Shown here one piece after another: positions 11,870 to 24,630 of a DNA stretch of 64,000 nt. The stretch comes from Misgurnus anguillicaudatus. Lineage: Eukaryota > Chordata > Actinopteri > Cypriniformes > Cobitidae. The position numbers and the translations under genes were made by a program. The notes beneath the pieces were generated by a model. It did not search any database. It had not been told where the DNA came from and was given only the letters and a program-made list of their open reading frames with translations. Location: positions 1,259,478-1,323,477 of the forward strand of contig NW_027395284.1 in assembly GCF_027580225.2 (NCBI RefSeq), written 5' to 3'. Numbering within the stretch: position 1 is the stretch's first letter; each line of letters begins with the position of its first letter.

Positions 11870-13920
11870 TCATTTCTACAGATTTTTTTAACAGTGCCTT
11901 TTTTTCTAAGTGTGCATAAAAATGCAATTTACAGTGCATACATTTATTTCAGTATGCGTTGAACCCATGACCTTTTGTGCTGCTGATGCAATGCTCTGAG
12001 CTACAGGAACAAGAATAAAGTGAGTCCATGTACTTGCATACATCTCGCTCTGAAGAATCAATCCACAAGCCAGAACCGACTCCAGACATGCTGACTTTTC
12101 CAGGCATATCATTACCAATTTAAAAGCAGGGGTTCCCCTTGATTTGTGGCGTGTCATTTTGATTTCTGTGCAGACTGCTGATTGAAAATGTCCAGTCAAC
12201 ATTGGTATTCGTGATCCATGTCTTAACCGAGATTTATGCAATACAATCTGATTTTGTACAGTCTGCTCTGGCTTCTACCCAAAATTTACTAGAGTCATGA
12301 AGTACTACCAGGAAATACTGCACACAGTTTACTGATTTATTTACTTATGTACTCGTTTACCTTTTATCATTTACACGTCCATTGGTTTCACTCTTTCCTC
12401 GTTTATTATTTAAGGTCTGCTTATGATAACTGGAAACGTCAAATAACATGACAACACCCAATCCATGCGTTCCTATTTACAAACCGCACAATGCTGGCAT
12501 TGTTCAGCCCTGGGGTTATGGTATGCACTGCCACATAGAGAAAGCATACAAGGTGACGACTGGGTCAGATCTGTCCAGGAAGTTGGAGATCACAGGGGTC
12601 ATTTGCTTTTGGCATGTACGAAACACTAACCCCTGCAGGCTTCCACCTCTTTTTCAACCCCTGTCTGCCATCTGTTTTATTTCTCTCGGGATTTATGTTT
12701 GTTGTAAAGCATGCATGAAAATGCATCAAATATGCTTTGAAAAGTTTCTGCTTGTGTTAGATGCCATCACTGCAAATTGGTGTAATCAAATATTGCAATT
12801 ACAAATTTGCCAGGCTGATATAAAAAGGATTTTTTCGCAATACATGATTAAACTATGCACATTTCATTGTGGGATAGTTTACTGCTTACTGTAATGGCAA
12901 ATATTGTATGTCATCTGGGTACAGTATGCATACTTCAGAAATACAATACAGCATGCTATTATGCATTTAGCCATGCTTGGTTAATATTAAATTTGACCTT
13001 ATTTTCTTTGACTATTTCTGCCTGACTCTTCTTTTTTAACCATGTGATATTCTCGGGTGGTTGGCTAGCTTCTGTTTACACTTTCCCTAACTCTCCTCCC
13101 ATTGGGTAAATGAAAGGATGTTGTTTTTATATCCGAGCCTCCTCTTACGTGGGACAGCGCGAGAGGCCCTGAATCAGGCAGAGCCGGGCTCTGAACTCTG
13201 CGAGCATTCCTTTAATGGTTTTAAAAGGCACATAGTGTCCGCTCTGTGAATATGTGTGCCGATCTTACAGTGGGTCATTAATATCTACCCTGGCTCAGAG
13301 CTATGTAAAGCTGACTTTTCCATTACTGCACACGACTTCCTGTTTTTACTTGCTATTCTCACGTTCTCGCTCCAAGATTTCACACAACGACATGTACGGT
13401 CTTTTAGGGTGTCTTATTATTTCAGTTTATCAATAATATGTCCTCTCAGTCTGTTTTGTTACGCAGGCGGACGTCTTCCATATTATGGAGAGTGGTTAAA
13501 GGTTCTGTAAAGAATACAAAACAAAAAATTGGATGGAAAGGGAAAGCATTGAGTAAGAAGTGTGCTTGTTTGTTCATGTGTATTTTAAAATGTGTTAGCT
13601 TGTGTTAGTTACTTTAACTATGGCATCTGGTTCTATCTGCTCTAGGTTGGTTTAAACTGGCCTAATAAAATTAAATATGAATAATTGACCACAGACCGTT
13701 ATTCCAAAATAATGCACACATAAGGTGATAATGTGGCACGGCCCGAAGTCAGTTATTCCACTTATAACACGGTTACCACAAACATTTCTCTGGTGGATAT
13801 TTTAAGACATTTGACAGGTCAGAATGCATACCTGCAACAAATCTAAATAAAGCATTTAACAGCCCTGTGGTATAAAAAACGTAAAAGGTTGATAAATGTT
13901 TAGTTATTATCCTTAAATAC
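11870..13920. other. Mostly single-copy; possible regulatory block at 13.08-13.45 kb
   Basis: No repeat ends were recognised. The longest N-free open frame outside known genes (148 codons, 12448-12894 +) resembles no family I know, has no splice context, and is of a length expected by chance in this much sequence. 13080-13450 is relatively GC-rich and complex (GCGAGAGGCCCTGAATCAGG), as conserved non-coding DNA often is, but conservation cannot be judged here. Confidence 0.35.
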
Positions 13921-13923
13921 AAA

Positions 13924-15753
13924 CACTCTAAAAATGTCTGGGTTATTTTTGACCCGTTGGGTAAATATTGGACAAAACACATGCTTGGTTAAAAATTACT
14001 CAAATGGTGGGTTTTATGCAATGGTTTATAAACACCCAGCAGTTGGGTTCCCAGCTAACAGAAAAAAGTTCTAAGAACGTTCCCTGAAAGTTTTTAACGT
14101 TCCCAAAAACGTTCTGCCAACGTTAAAAGTGTCCAGTTTTCTTGACGTTCTAAGAACGTTTTTGTGTTGTCTCAACGTTAGAGGAATGTTACATTTTACC
14201 ATTTTTAAACGTTATGACAATGTCATGTTTTAATGTTCACACAATGTTTAAAACAACAACTGTTTATTATATTGACTTCTTTGATTGTTATGTAAATGAT
14301 AGAGAAACATTGCATTTTATTTTATTTATTTTTTATATTTATATTATTTTATTATATTTATTATATATTATATATTTATTATATATTATATATCTATTAT
14401 ATGTAAGTTTAGATGTTGATGTTTTGTTTAATTGTAAGTCACCATTATTGTGATTAGTGTTCGTTTTAGTTGGGCTCTTGAGCCTTGTCTTTTGCTTGCT
14501 AGTTTTTTCCCTGGTTGTGTTAACTTTTTGTTAATACACCACATTTGTTATGAACATGTTAAGTTAGTAGTGTAATTCTGTGGTATGGTGGTTGGTACAT
14601 AATGATAAAAAATCATTCCTAATTAATTAACTAATCAAAAGTTTATTTTCTGTCAATAATGTAAATGAGATCCAGCACTTTCAGAGCAGTTTGTCATTAA
14701 GGAGTTTAAGAAACTTTGGACAAAAAATATCTGCTGTATATTTGGGACGCACAAACATCAAGAATCAGACTATGAATCTCAACCATGGTGACAAAGAAAA
14801 TTGGAAAAAAAATCTTTATTTATCCATGCTGCAGTGCATGCTGGGAGTCCTGAATGAGATTTGTAATTTGTTAATACCCAGCATGCATTGCAGCATGAAG
14901 TTTTTCATTTAATTGTCACCATGGTTGAGATTCATAGTCTGATTCTTGATGTTTGTACGTCCCAAATAAATAGCGGATATTTTTTGTCCAAAGTTTCTAA
15001 AACTCTTTAATGACAAACTGCTGTGAAAGTGCTGGCTCTCATTTACATTATTGACAGAAAATAAACTTTTGATTAGTAAATTAATTAGGAATGATTTTTT
15101 ACCATTATGTACTAACCACCACACCACAGAATTACACTACTAACTTAACATGTTCATAACAAATGTGGTGTATTAACAAAAAGTTAACACAACCAGGGAA
15201 AAAACTAGCAAGCAAAGGACAAGGCTCAAGAGCCCAACTAAAACGAACACTAATCACAATAATGGTGACTTAAAATGAAACAAAACATCAACATCTAAAC
15301 TTACATATAATAGATATATAATATATAATAAATATATAATATATAATAAATATAATATAAATATAAAAAATAAATATAATAAAATGCAATGTTTCTCTAT
15401 CATTTACATAACAATCAAAGAAGTCAATATAATAAACAGTTGTTGTTTTAAACATTGTGTGACTGTGAACATTAAAACATGACATTGTCATAACGTTTAA
15501 AAATGGTAAAATGTAACATTCCTCTAACGTTGTGGCAACACAAAAACGTTCTTAGAACGTCAAGAAAACTGGACACTTTTAACGTTGGCAGAACGTTTTT
15601 GGGAACGTTAAAAACTTTCAGGGAACGTTCTTAGAACTTTTTTCTGTTAGCTGGGTTAACAACCCAGCATTGAGTCAATTTTAACCCAGCGGTGTGTTCT
15701 CCCCAATATTTACCCAACATGAATCAAAAATAACCCAGACATTTTTAGAGGGA
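13924..15753. mobile_element. Inverted-terminal element CTCTAAAAATGTCTGGGTT, interrupted
   Basis: Left end ACTCTAAAAATGTCTGGGTT and right end AACCCAGACATTTTTAGAG. The unit is mostly GGGTTAAAA / AACCCAGC motifs and would be about 220 bp without the palindrome inserted at 14050-15655. Confidence 0.7.
14050..15655. repeat. 1.6-kb near-complete palindrome (CCCAGCTAACAG ends)
   Basis: Left end CCCAGCTAACAGAAAAAAGT and right end ACTTTTTTCTGTTAGCTGGG. The arms carry, in mirrored order, GTTCTAAGAACG, AGTGTCCAGTTTTCTTGACG, an AT-rich TTATATATTA block, GTCACCATTATTGTGATTAG, and CATGCTGCAGTGCATGCTGG. The arms meet at a loop of about 30 bp near 14850-14880. The two arms carry nearly identical open frames (for example TMSCFNVH and NFGQKISA) only because they are mirror copies; no known domain is present. 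Confidence 0.85.
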
Positions 15754-16106
15754 AGAAAGATAGACAAAAATACAGTTAAGGTAGTTTTCTGGTGTTTTGA
15801 TTCTCATATTCAAAAACAGCCAGTGTTGGGTGTAACTAGTTACTAAGTAATTTAATTACTTTTGCCTTGAAAAGGGCTTTACTCTTATTTTTCCCAGTAA
15901 TTTAATTACAGTTACTTCTGATGTAATTGAACTAAATACTGTGTATGGACTGTAGGTTAATGATATATAATAGTGGATTTATCATCAACATTTCAAGTCT
16001 ACGGTTAAAATGCTGTTTATCCTTCTCACTTTAAATAGTTTATTAAGTTAATAAGAATAATGGTAACACTCGAGTGCAGTTTACAATTCTCAATATAAGC
16101 TTATAA

Positions 16107-16604
16107 CTAATTTCCCGCACGCCATTTTTTGAAAAGTTGCCCGCCAGCATTTTTTTTTGTGATTTTCACAAAAGTTTCACAAAATGCCTTCCAGGAAAAT
16201 GTTCTTCTTAAATATAAAAACATACAAATATATCAAATGAAAGAATGAAACAATGAAATAAAACAACAAACTAACAAACAAACAAAACGGGAAAAATAAC
16301 GTTAAGAGTTTAATAAACTCTTAAATATGGGTATTTTTCTTTAAAAATATATTTTTAGCAAAAAGCTGAAATAATAGAATTTTTGTGAAAGAATTTTGTT
16401 AAAGATCAGATTCAGAATGATTATCAAAACATACACAGAGTTTAAAATGAGTAAATAATGTTTTGGCTTCAGTTTTTCATAAGCGCCATGTAGTGGATAA
16501 TCGCGGTATTGCAGATTAACATAAAAATTCATTGGGAACAGTTTTTTTAATGCAAATGTTTTCTCTTAATTGACGAGATAACTCGTCAATGGCGGGGAAA
16601 AAGT
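16107..16604. mobile_element. CTCTTTCCCTGCCA-family element, second copy
   Basis: Shares with 57691-58432 the order TTTCCCGCACGCCATTTTT, AGCAAAAAGCTGAAATAAT, AGATCAGATTCAGA and the right end GTCAATGGCGGGGAAAAAGT followed by TAA. The left TTAA is not preserved here. Confidence 0.6.
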
Positions 16605-16857
16605 TAACTGGTTGGTTGTTTATCCGCATTAATATTACTGAGATATTGGCTGTTTAATAATACTTAAAAAGCACATATTAATGCCTGATTAATGCCTGCA
16701 AAACCTTATTCTACATCCTTAATCTTACCCAATTTCAATACTTAAACTTAACAACTACTTTACTAAGTATTAATAAGCAGTTACTAGGACTTTATTAAGG
16801 TAAAATTAGTTGATAGATAGTGAGAATTGGACCTTAAAAAGTGTGTCCAGAATAATT

Positions 16858-17098
16858 TATGTACTTTTATATGATGTATACCATGGACCTGTTGAATGCT
16901 GTATTCTGATTGGCTGATAAATATTCCATGGGTGTTGATTATTTTCCTGTAAACAGCACACCTTGTCAAATGTCTTAAAATAGGCACAAGAGCAATTTTT
17001 GTGGTAACCGTGGCATAAGAGGAAAAATTGACTCTGGTCGTGCCGCTTACCACCTTGGGTGTGCATTATTTTCTTATAATACAACGGCCCGTCGTATA
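16858..17098. repeat. Interspersed repeat shared with 55018-55240
   Basis: Both copies share CTGTTGAATGCTGTATTCTG, ATTGG, CCTTGTCAAATGTCTTAAAA, AGAGCAATTTT, GTCGTGCCGC and CCTTGGGTGTGCATTATT in the same order. A short related tract in opposite orientation lies near 13700-13780. Class not determined. Confidence 0.6.
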
Positions 17099-17297
17099 TT
17101 TTTCCTTACTTATTCGAGCCGTTTCAAGCCTATCTTTGTATCATTTACTAAATAGGATTTAGAAAGTAATTAATAATAAATAATTACCGTAAATACTTTT
17201 TGGAGAGAGTATATTGTACAGTAATCTAATTACATAATTAAAAATGTGAGTAGTAACTAGTAATTAATTACTTTTTTGAGTAACTTACCCAACACTG

Positions 17298-18495
17298 AAT
17301 ACATTGCATGAAATGAAAACTTCTATGTTGACAATTGTACATGATCCCTTTTCAAATAAACAAAAATAAATAAATTAGGCCGAATTAAATTTCTAATTTC
17401 ATATGCAAAGAAATTACTCAATCATACTAAAGGTTAGGCAGTATGCTAAATCAACATATATTTTATGTTACATAAAGTTAACAAATTAAGTTAAACATTT
17501 GCAACCCGTTTTTATAAGTTAAGTCAACTTATCACAAGTCAAAACATAAAATAGTATGTTGAACTGAGTTGCAAAACCAAGTTGTTTTAACTTCATTCTG
17601 CTTTTTTTACAGTGAGGAGATTGCAAAGTAGTTGTTTAAAAATGTCTAAAAATCTAAAAAATGTTTTTGTTAACACAAGTAGACATTAATGGAACTCATA
17701 AAAGCATACTACAAAAGTGCAGGTATGTGTTTAGATTCAGACGGACCAGCGATAAAAAAACAAAGATCTCGTGAACTTTTGACTCGGATTAAGCTCCCAT
17801 GTGATTTAAAACACCAGTCAGTCCACATGCAACTTCCTTTGGCAGTAAAGGAATGCAAGGTCAATCAGAAAACTGTACTTTCTTTGTGGATAAATTAAAA
17901 AATCAATTAAAAACATGTATACAAGCATATTTATTTTTATTTGGAGAGGCTGTTTGGTGCACCCCAAATAACCTAAACACGTCAACTCGTTTTAACATTT
18001 GAAAAGGTGTGGTTATTTAAAATTAATTTTATTTAATTTAATCCCTTTTACTAAACCATCACAATACATGAACTCTGTGGTTGTGAAACCTATACAAATA
18101 GTTTTACAGAATGCTGCTCGAGGAAAATTCAATGTAAGAGATCAAAGTAAACACTTTCTTGTTTGGAAATTATCTTTGTATTTATGACTGTTACATAGAT
18201 ACGTGTGTGTGTTTGTGTTTAATTAGCACTTAATGATTTTCCAGCAGCAGTAGTAAATGTTTGTGTCGGGTGGAGCAGAGTAATGAAGAGAGAGACGGGT
18301 GGAGTTACTGTTGGGTGTGTAACTGCTCTTTTGGCCTCCGGGGCATTTGAAAAGACTAAAAGATGCTGAAGAGCTTTTACTCAGTGTATTGTATAAAAAA
18401 GAATTGAAAATTCTGTAATTATTTTCAATATTATTTTTAAAAAATCACAGACTCACTTTACGATACTTTTACAGATCTTTTAAAAGCCTCAACAT
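17298..18495. other. No gene seen
   Basis: AT-rich. Around 17420-17615 there is a repeat of the GTTAAGTCAACTTAT type ending TTTTTTTACAGTG, a relative of the CACTGTAAAAAA MITEs. The rest is not recognised. Confidence 0.4.
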
Positions 18496-18669
18496 ACAGG
18501 GGCCTCATTTATAAAGCGTGCGTTGGCACAAATTTGATCGTGTCTGTGTACGCAAAAATCCATGGCAAAGTCCATATTTATAAAAACTATCTTTGACGTG
18601 GAAAAGCTTGTCTGATTGCTGCAGGTTTTTGGAAATATAAGCCATTCTTGCTGCTCGAAAACGGTTTAA

Positions 18670-19200
18670 AGGGGTCATAGCGTGAAAAGCCGACTTTTTC
18701 CATGATTAAGTGTTATAATTAAGTCCCCAGTGCTTCAATCAACCTAGAAAATGTGCTGAAGATCAGCCCAGTAACTTTGTTTGGGTAAGCCATTTTCTAC
18801 AAGCTCATAAAAATTAGGTTGTTCAGATTTCGCCTGTTTTGTGAGGTAGGTAGCAAGGCGAATTACAATAATACAGCCCCCTTTATCTGCACTATCCAAC
18901 CCCAGCACTGCCATTTAGTGCAGAAAGAGAGAGAGAGAAAAGAAGGACTTGACAGCACAATTGAGTTTCAATTACAACAAACATTATTGTGATCATCAGT
19001 GTTTGCATTTCATGAGCTCATTTACATTTTAAATGACACACCCCAAAATGGCACACTTTTGCTCAGGCCTACACATTTGCGATTTTAACATGCTATAATA
19101 AATTATCTATATGGTATTTTGAGCTAAAACTTCACATACACACTCTGGGGACACCAAAGATTTATTTGACATCTTAAAAATATTTCATAATATGACCCCT
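18670..19200. mobile_element. TTAA-flanked element AGGGGTCATA
   Basis: TTAA at 18666-18669 and 19201-19204. Ends AGGGGTCATAGCGTG and ATAATATGACCCCT. The host reads ACGGTTTAA, insertion, TTAAACATTGACAAG; the uninterrupted relative near 8175 reads GATTTAAACATTGACAAG with a single TTAA, which demonstrates the duplication. The interior contains CATTATTGTGATCATCAGTG. Confidence 0.88.
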
Positions 19201-19346
19201 TTAAACATTGACAAGCGCTATGTATCAATAACATTAATTATGCATCGTTTAAAGGCAGAGATCTGAAACTGTTTAGCCCGCACAAGTTCAAGATCATTTG
19301 TGATTTCTAAACTTCACATCTGAAAGAAAGTAGTACACGCATTTTC

Positions 19347-19876
19347 CAACCTGATCTCACGAATTTCCGTGTCATAGTCACGGAATTTTGTGCTCATTTT
19401 TCCGTGGCATTCTCACGGATCTCCGCATTTTTCCGTGGCCCTGCTACGGACTGTCTTTTTCCGTGGCATTCTCACGGATTGGTTACTCAACTGTTTTGTC
19501 CTATTTTCTTACCATTTTTGCTTCGGTTTAGGGTTAGATTTACATGAAATGACATCCCTACCCAAACCCAACTCTAACCCCAACGCCAGGCAACAATTGT
19601 TTAAAGTTTAGAAAATATAAAATAATAAATCAGAAAAAATAGTATAAACCAATAGTTAAAGTGACATACTAACGCAAACACCAAATCTAACCCTAAACCG
19701 AAGCGAAAATGGTTTGAAAATAGGAAAAAGCAGTTAGGTAACCAATCTGTGAGAATGCCACGGAAAAAGACAGTCCGTAGCAGGGCCACGGGAAAATGCG
19801 GAGATCCGTGACAATGCCACGGAAAAATGAGCACAAAATTCCGTGACTATCCCACGGAACTTTGTGAGATCATGTT
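19347..19876. mobile_element. hAT-like palindromic element CAACCTGATCTCACG, copy A
   Basis: GCATTTTC at 19339-19346 recurs exactly at 19877-19884. Ends CAACCTGATCTCAC and GTGAGATCATGTT. The arms hold repeated CCGTGGCATTCTCACGG motifs in mirrored order, and an inner stretch of telomere-like GGTTTAGGGTTAG with its complement. Relatives at 22041 and 58760. Confidence 0.85.
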
Positions 19877-19984
19877 GCATTTTCTGCACGTACGTTCGGT
19901 TTATGATTTACATGTATGCATTTTTAATAAATGATCGTAAGATCAAATGTAGGTTGGTTTCTGCACAACATTTTATGAGGCCCT

Positions 19985-21775
19985 AGGTTTGTAAACATAG
20001 CATGAGCTTGGGCTTAAAGAATATAATATTTTTTCCCTTGATGTCTACAATGTTAGTAAAGATTTCTGTGCCAAAAGTAATTTATTTGTTTTTATTATTA
20101 TTTCCCACTCCTGTTCCAGCTTATTTTCTGGCCATTTTAATTCAATTGTTTGCTGCTGAGCCATTAAGAAACAATACGCTTTTGTACTTATTGGCAGGTT
20201 GTTGTGAAAGTTACACTGTTTCACAAGATACATCTCTACTGGTTTAAGTAGAAGTAGGATGGAGAAGATAGAGTTACTAATCAAATCATCCATATATTTG
20301 TACATGTAAGCGGCTTATCTGCTCATTCATCTCACCAAAATATTTTGCGTACTCCACAGCCTGCATCACCTTAAACACTCTTCTTATTGCACTTCTGTAT
20401 ACATGTGAGCGTTTTATGTCGTTGAACGGTATGCAGCTGGCAAGCAAATATGATTATAATGTTGCTCATGTTGTTAATAAACTTTATGTGAAGATGTGCC
20501 CCGCTTAAAGTGCCCATGTAATAATGCCAACGCTTCAGCCCGGCATGCTGTAACACGAGCCCAGGTAATTTCGAAAGGTTATGTTGATAATGGAAAAAAT
20601 CAAACAAACACTGCAGGCTCTGCTTTCAATTACCCTGTAAGATTCCCAACCCCAACCAAACAAAAGAGGAAGAAAAACATTGGGGAAAATGTAGTAACCT
20701 TTGTTTCACTGCATCTGCAATGCACAGGTAATAAAGAAATAATGTCTAAAAGCAGTTCTTCAGAATGCAGCGCTGTTTGTCTTGCAAAGCATCTCTTCAG
20801 ATTTTTTAAAAGACAAAAATGAGGTGAAATAAGCTGTGTGGTGTTGTTAATAGGACATAGGAACCATTCAAATGGAAGGCGTGCGTCATCCTCACCAGCA
20901 AGTTTACCAAACACTTTGCACGCATGGCATAACAATGGTTTTTAATTGGTTGTCAGCTTACATTTATGGCCATATATTTATGCACAATATTGAGCATAAA
21001 TGTCTAAATCTGTTTCTTTGAGGCATGTGTTTAATGGCCATAGGATATTGTGGAGACCAGCTCTGGCAAGAGGTCTGTGTGGAATGCATAACACCCCCAT
21101 TTCAGAACATATATGGCTGCGTCCCAGGAATGGGGGTTAGATATTGTGCATGTGTGAGGGGCTTTGCATGCATGTGCATCTGTAAAAAGAAGGGTGTGCC
21201 AGAAATCCCTGCTGAAAACAAACCAGTAGAGCTGCTCACCATCGTATATCTTTGTAGATGCTGTTCCCAGCATGGGTTGTTGGTGTGCTTTACAAAAAAA
21301 CACATGTTTTGCTAGTTAACAGCATGGCTTTACTGGTCTAGACCAGAATAAAACCAGCATGGTTATTTCAAGCTGGTATTTAGCAGGGTTATTGTAGGTG
21401 CAAATGTTGATTATTTTTTGCTGTAACACATGATTTTGTTGGAAATATTTCAGGGCTACAAGAAACACAGGCTTGCATGTGTGCTGGTAAACAGCTTAAA
21501 GGCTTAACCAAAATTGTATTTTTGCGCTACTAAATAAAAGATCTGAATCGTACTTTGTTTTCAAACAATGACTCCCAACTTCTGTCATCAGATAGCGAGT
21601 GAATCCACTCGCACAATAGGAATACACATCTCTGTGGCTCTTCTTAAAACAAATTGTTTACTTTTCATTAGACAGCTTAGCGTGTTTATTGGCATTATGC
21701 CCTGTTCCATTCAATTCAGAATACCCATTGTGCCACATGAATTTGGACTCCCAAATCAACTTGTGAAAAAACCTA
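19985..21775. other. Single-copy island, possible conserved non-coding sequence
   Basis: No repeat ends and no exon of a known gene. 20480-20940 is complex, not self-complementary, and moderately GC-rich around AATGCAGCGCTGTTTGTC. The overlapping frames on both strands (20496-20822 +, 20630-20935 -) argue against coding. A weak remnant of the CAGCAGGG element family lies near 21340-21400. Confidence 0.35.
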
Positions 21776-22030
21776 CACTGTAAAAAATACTTTGCTGAAA
21801 TTTTTTTGTTAAATTAACTCAGATTGACAAGTCATGTCAACAGAGATGAGTTGTCACAACTTACAAAGTATAGTTAAGAAAAGTAAACTTAATTTTATAA
21901 GTTATAACAACTCACCTGTAGTTATAACAACTCATCTCTAGTCAAGATAAATAATAGTAAGTTGAAATGACTTGTAAATCCGAGTTGACTCAACAAAAAA
22001 TTTTAAGGCAGCAAAGTATTTTTTTCAGTG
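21776..22030. mobile_element. Palindromic MITE, CACTGTAAAAAATAC family, copy 2
   Basis: Flanked by TA at 21774-21775 and 22031-22032. Termini CACTGTAAAAAATACTTTGC and AAAGTATTTTTTTCAGTG. The interior ACTCATCTCTAGTCAAGAT and GACAAGTCATGTCAACAGAG match copy 1. Confidence 0.85.
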
Positions 22031-22040
22031 TATGTGTAAG

Positions 22041-22562
22041 TCAGACTGATCTCACAGAAAGTCGTGTTATAGTCACGCAAAACATATACATTTATTCTTG
22101 TCCATAGCACGATATTCAGCTTTTTCGTGCCTTGAGCACGAATGTCTTTTTCGTGACACTCGCACGAATTTATATAAATAGTTTCTTGTGTCCTTTCTTT
22201 TTCGTTTTATTTTATGTATTGTTTTCTCATTGTTTTTTCCTATTTTCTTACTATTGTCGCTTGGGGTTAGAATCACTTTCTGTTATCACATTTTTAGACA
22301 TCCTTACCCAAACCCCAATTATAACCCCAACTTCAGGCGAGAATAGTTTTAAAAGTGGAAGAAAAACATGTAAAAATCAATACATAAAAGTACGTCCTAA
22401 CCTAAACCCCAAATCTAACCCCAATCCCAAGCGACAATGATTTAAAAACAATACATAAAATCACACGAAAAAGACATTCGTGGTCAAGGAAAGAATGCAA
22501 AAAAGCTGAATTTCGTGCCACGGACACGAATAAATTAATCAAATTTTGTGTAACTATAACAT
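22041..22562. mobile_element. CTGATCTCACG palindromic element, copy B
   Basis: Left end ACTGATCTCACAGAAAGTCG. The arms hold CACGAATGTCTTTTTCGTG-type motifs in mirrored order, with an inner AACCCCAATTATAACCCC tract and its counterpart. The right end is degenerate (GTAACTATAACATGAAG), so the boundary is approximate. Confidence 0.6.
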
Positions 22563-22565
22563 GAA

Positions 22566-23321
22566 GTACATTTGAAACAGCAAATACATTTTTTTTGTGC
22601 TAAATAATAAAGCTATACACTACAAATATGCTAATTTAATGTGTAGTTCTACTTGAGTAATATTTCAGTGCACGGTATAAAAAGTATAGTAAAAATACCA
22701 GTAATATTTACACTGATTTTAGTGTATTGTAAAAATTGTGTATTAAAAAAAAAATAGTGTCTCAAAATAGCATGAGTGACTATTTTATAACATTTATTAA
22801 GTGCACTTCTTTCACCTTGGCACAACTGCCATTTAAATAGCCGTTTTACAGAAACGCTCATCATGACATAACATGAACTTGGCACTTCCCTAGAAATGTA
22901 CGCAATGAGATAAATGTGCACTGTGGAGCCAAGAAAATACTTCACTGCATGATACAATTAGTTTAGCAAGCATTACAATTACAGGAGTTTGAAACGGTTA
23001 AGACTTGTAAAACAAATAGCAAGCTTTGCATAGCATTGCTTGCTCTTCTGAATTTGTGACCGTGATTCGTTAGTCACACAGGTATATTTGTAGGAAAAGC
23101 CAATACATGGGTCAATATTATAGATTTTTATTTTATGCCAAAAAACATTAGGATATTAAGTAAACATTATGTTTCATTAAGGGATATTTTTACATTTCCA
23201 ACCGTAAATATACCAACACTTTATGCATCAAAATCACACAAAAATTGGCCAGAAACTCACCTACAAACTTGCTCTCAGTGCTACCCGCTCTTTGTGGATT
23301 TGCTAGGTCAGGTTTATATGT
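22566..23321. other. No gene seen
   Basis: AT-rich sequence without recognised repeat ends. Short frames only. Confidence 0.4.
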
Positions 23322-23329
23322 ATCCCTAT

Positions 23330-24630
23330 TAGGGCTGGAAGGCTGGAAACTTTCCATGGGAATTAATTAATGTGAATATGGAATTAACAGGAATAAAAGT
23401 TAAGTTGCCTAAAACAGGGAACTTAAATGTACTTAAAAGAAATCTTGCAGCATAATTTTGTTTAAATATTTATATTTGTTTATATTATGAGATTTTTTTT
23501 AATGTGTAAAATAAATATTTGGTGTCCCTAGAGTGCGTAAGTGAAGTTTTATTGTGTTGTTTTTGGGTGTGTCATTTAAAATGCAAATGAGCGGATGAAG
23601 TGCAAACACTGATCACAATGTTGGTGGTTTGTTGGAATTGAAACTCAATTGTGCTGTCAAGTATTTTTTCTTTCTCTCTTTGCCCTAAATAGCAGTGCTG
23701 TGGTTGGATAGTGTAGATAAAGGGGGCGGTATTATTGTAATTGGCCTTGCTACCTACCTCACAAAATCTGAACGACCTAATTTTTCATATGCTTGCAGGA
23801 AAATGGCTTACCCAAACAAAGTTACTGGGTTGATCATTTTCACGTTTTCTAGGTTGATAGAAGCACTGGGGACACAATTATAGCAATTAAACATGGAAAA
23901 AGTCAAATTTTCACGCTATGACCCCTTTAAATCAACAAGATTTCATTTTAGTTGAATTTCATCAATGCACTCCTCAGTCACATGCACACAGCACACTGCT
24001 TACTGAAGGGCCATTGAGGCCACACCCCCTAAACTTGCATTCTTCCATAACATGCACCAATCATTTCTTGAATCCTGCACACAAAATAATTTCAAAATGC
24101 CCATCTTTGCATGTATTCACGTAAATTACATACATTTGTTTAAATCCACCTTGTGCTGTGTGTAAGCTAGTTTGCAACAACATTATACCCTTGTAAAGAT
24201 AAATACACTGAATGAGAAAAGATTTAGGTGAGATAACAAAAAAAGTACCCCCAAACCACCCAAAAGTTTGAACACATTAATATGTTTAATGTTTTTAAAA
24301 GAAGTCTCTTGTGCTCATCAAGCTTGCATTTATATAAACAAAAATCCTTCAGTATTTCTTGATCAAATAAATCCAGGCTTGATGAGCGTAAGTATCAGGA
24401 TTCTTCAAAATTTGTAATACTCTGCGTGCATGTCTGCTTATGGCCAAACTAAATGTTTATTTTTGTTTGTATATGATGTAGTTTATATAAATTTCCAAAT
24501 AATTCCCATAAATTCCCATTAAGTTTCTTATTTGGAATTTTCCAAAATTCCCGAAATTTAGTTCCCATGGAAAGGTCACCGAAAATTTACCAGCAATTTA
24601 CCGAAAACCTTCCACCACTTTGGAACCCTA
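23330..24630. mobile_element. hAT-like element TAGGGCTGGAAGGCTGGAAA
   Basis: ATCCCTAT (23322-23329) and ATCCCCAT (24631-24638) flank it, matching at 7 of 8. Left end TAGGGCTGGAAGGCTGGAAA, right end CCACTTTGGAACCCTA. Subterminal AATTCCCATAAATTCCC motifs are typical of the family. A truncated AGGGGTCATA element lies inside (about 23520-23926). Confidence 0.75.
23520..23926. mobile_element. Truncated AGGGGTCATA element (inverse orientation)
   Basis: Runs opposite to 18670-19200: GCAAACACTGATCACAATG, AACTCAATTGTGCTGTCAAG, CTTACCCAAACAAAGTTACT, and the end CACGCTATGACCCCT followed by TTAA (23927-23930). The other end is not present. Confidence 0.7.

Larger units (their letters stand above)
15821..17297. 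mobile_element. CAGTGTTGGGTGTAACTAG element, interrupted
   Basis: Left end CAGTGTTGGGTGTAACTAGT, right end GAGTAACTTACCCAACACTG, related to the 5540-6990 family. No 8-bp duplication is visible. Inside are a copy of the TTAACTCTTTCCC family (about 16107-16604) and a copy of the repeat shared with 55 kb (about 16858-17098). Confidence 0.6.
18499..19982. mobile_element. GGCCTCATTTATAAA element carrying two insertions
   Basis: Left end GGCCTCATTTATAAAGCGTG, right end TTTTATGAGGCCC. Compared with the uninterrupted copy at 7965-8346 it is broken by a TTAA element (18670-19200) and by a palindromic element with an 8-bp duplication (19347-19876). Confidence 0.7.

Noticed and set aside
12448..12894. 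148-codon open frame, the longest N-free one outside the known genes
   Set aside because: No recognised domain, no splice or promoter context, and one frame of this length is expected by chance in 64 kb read on both strands.
14214..15491. Pairs of near-identical open frames on opposite strands
   Set aside because: They are mirror images caused by the 1.6-kb palindrome, not conserved proteins.
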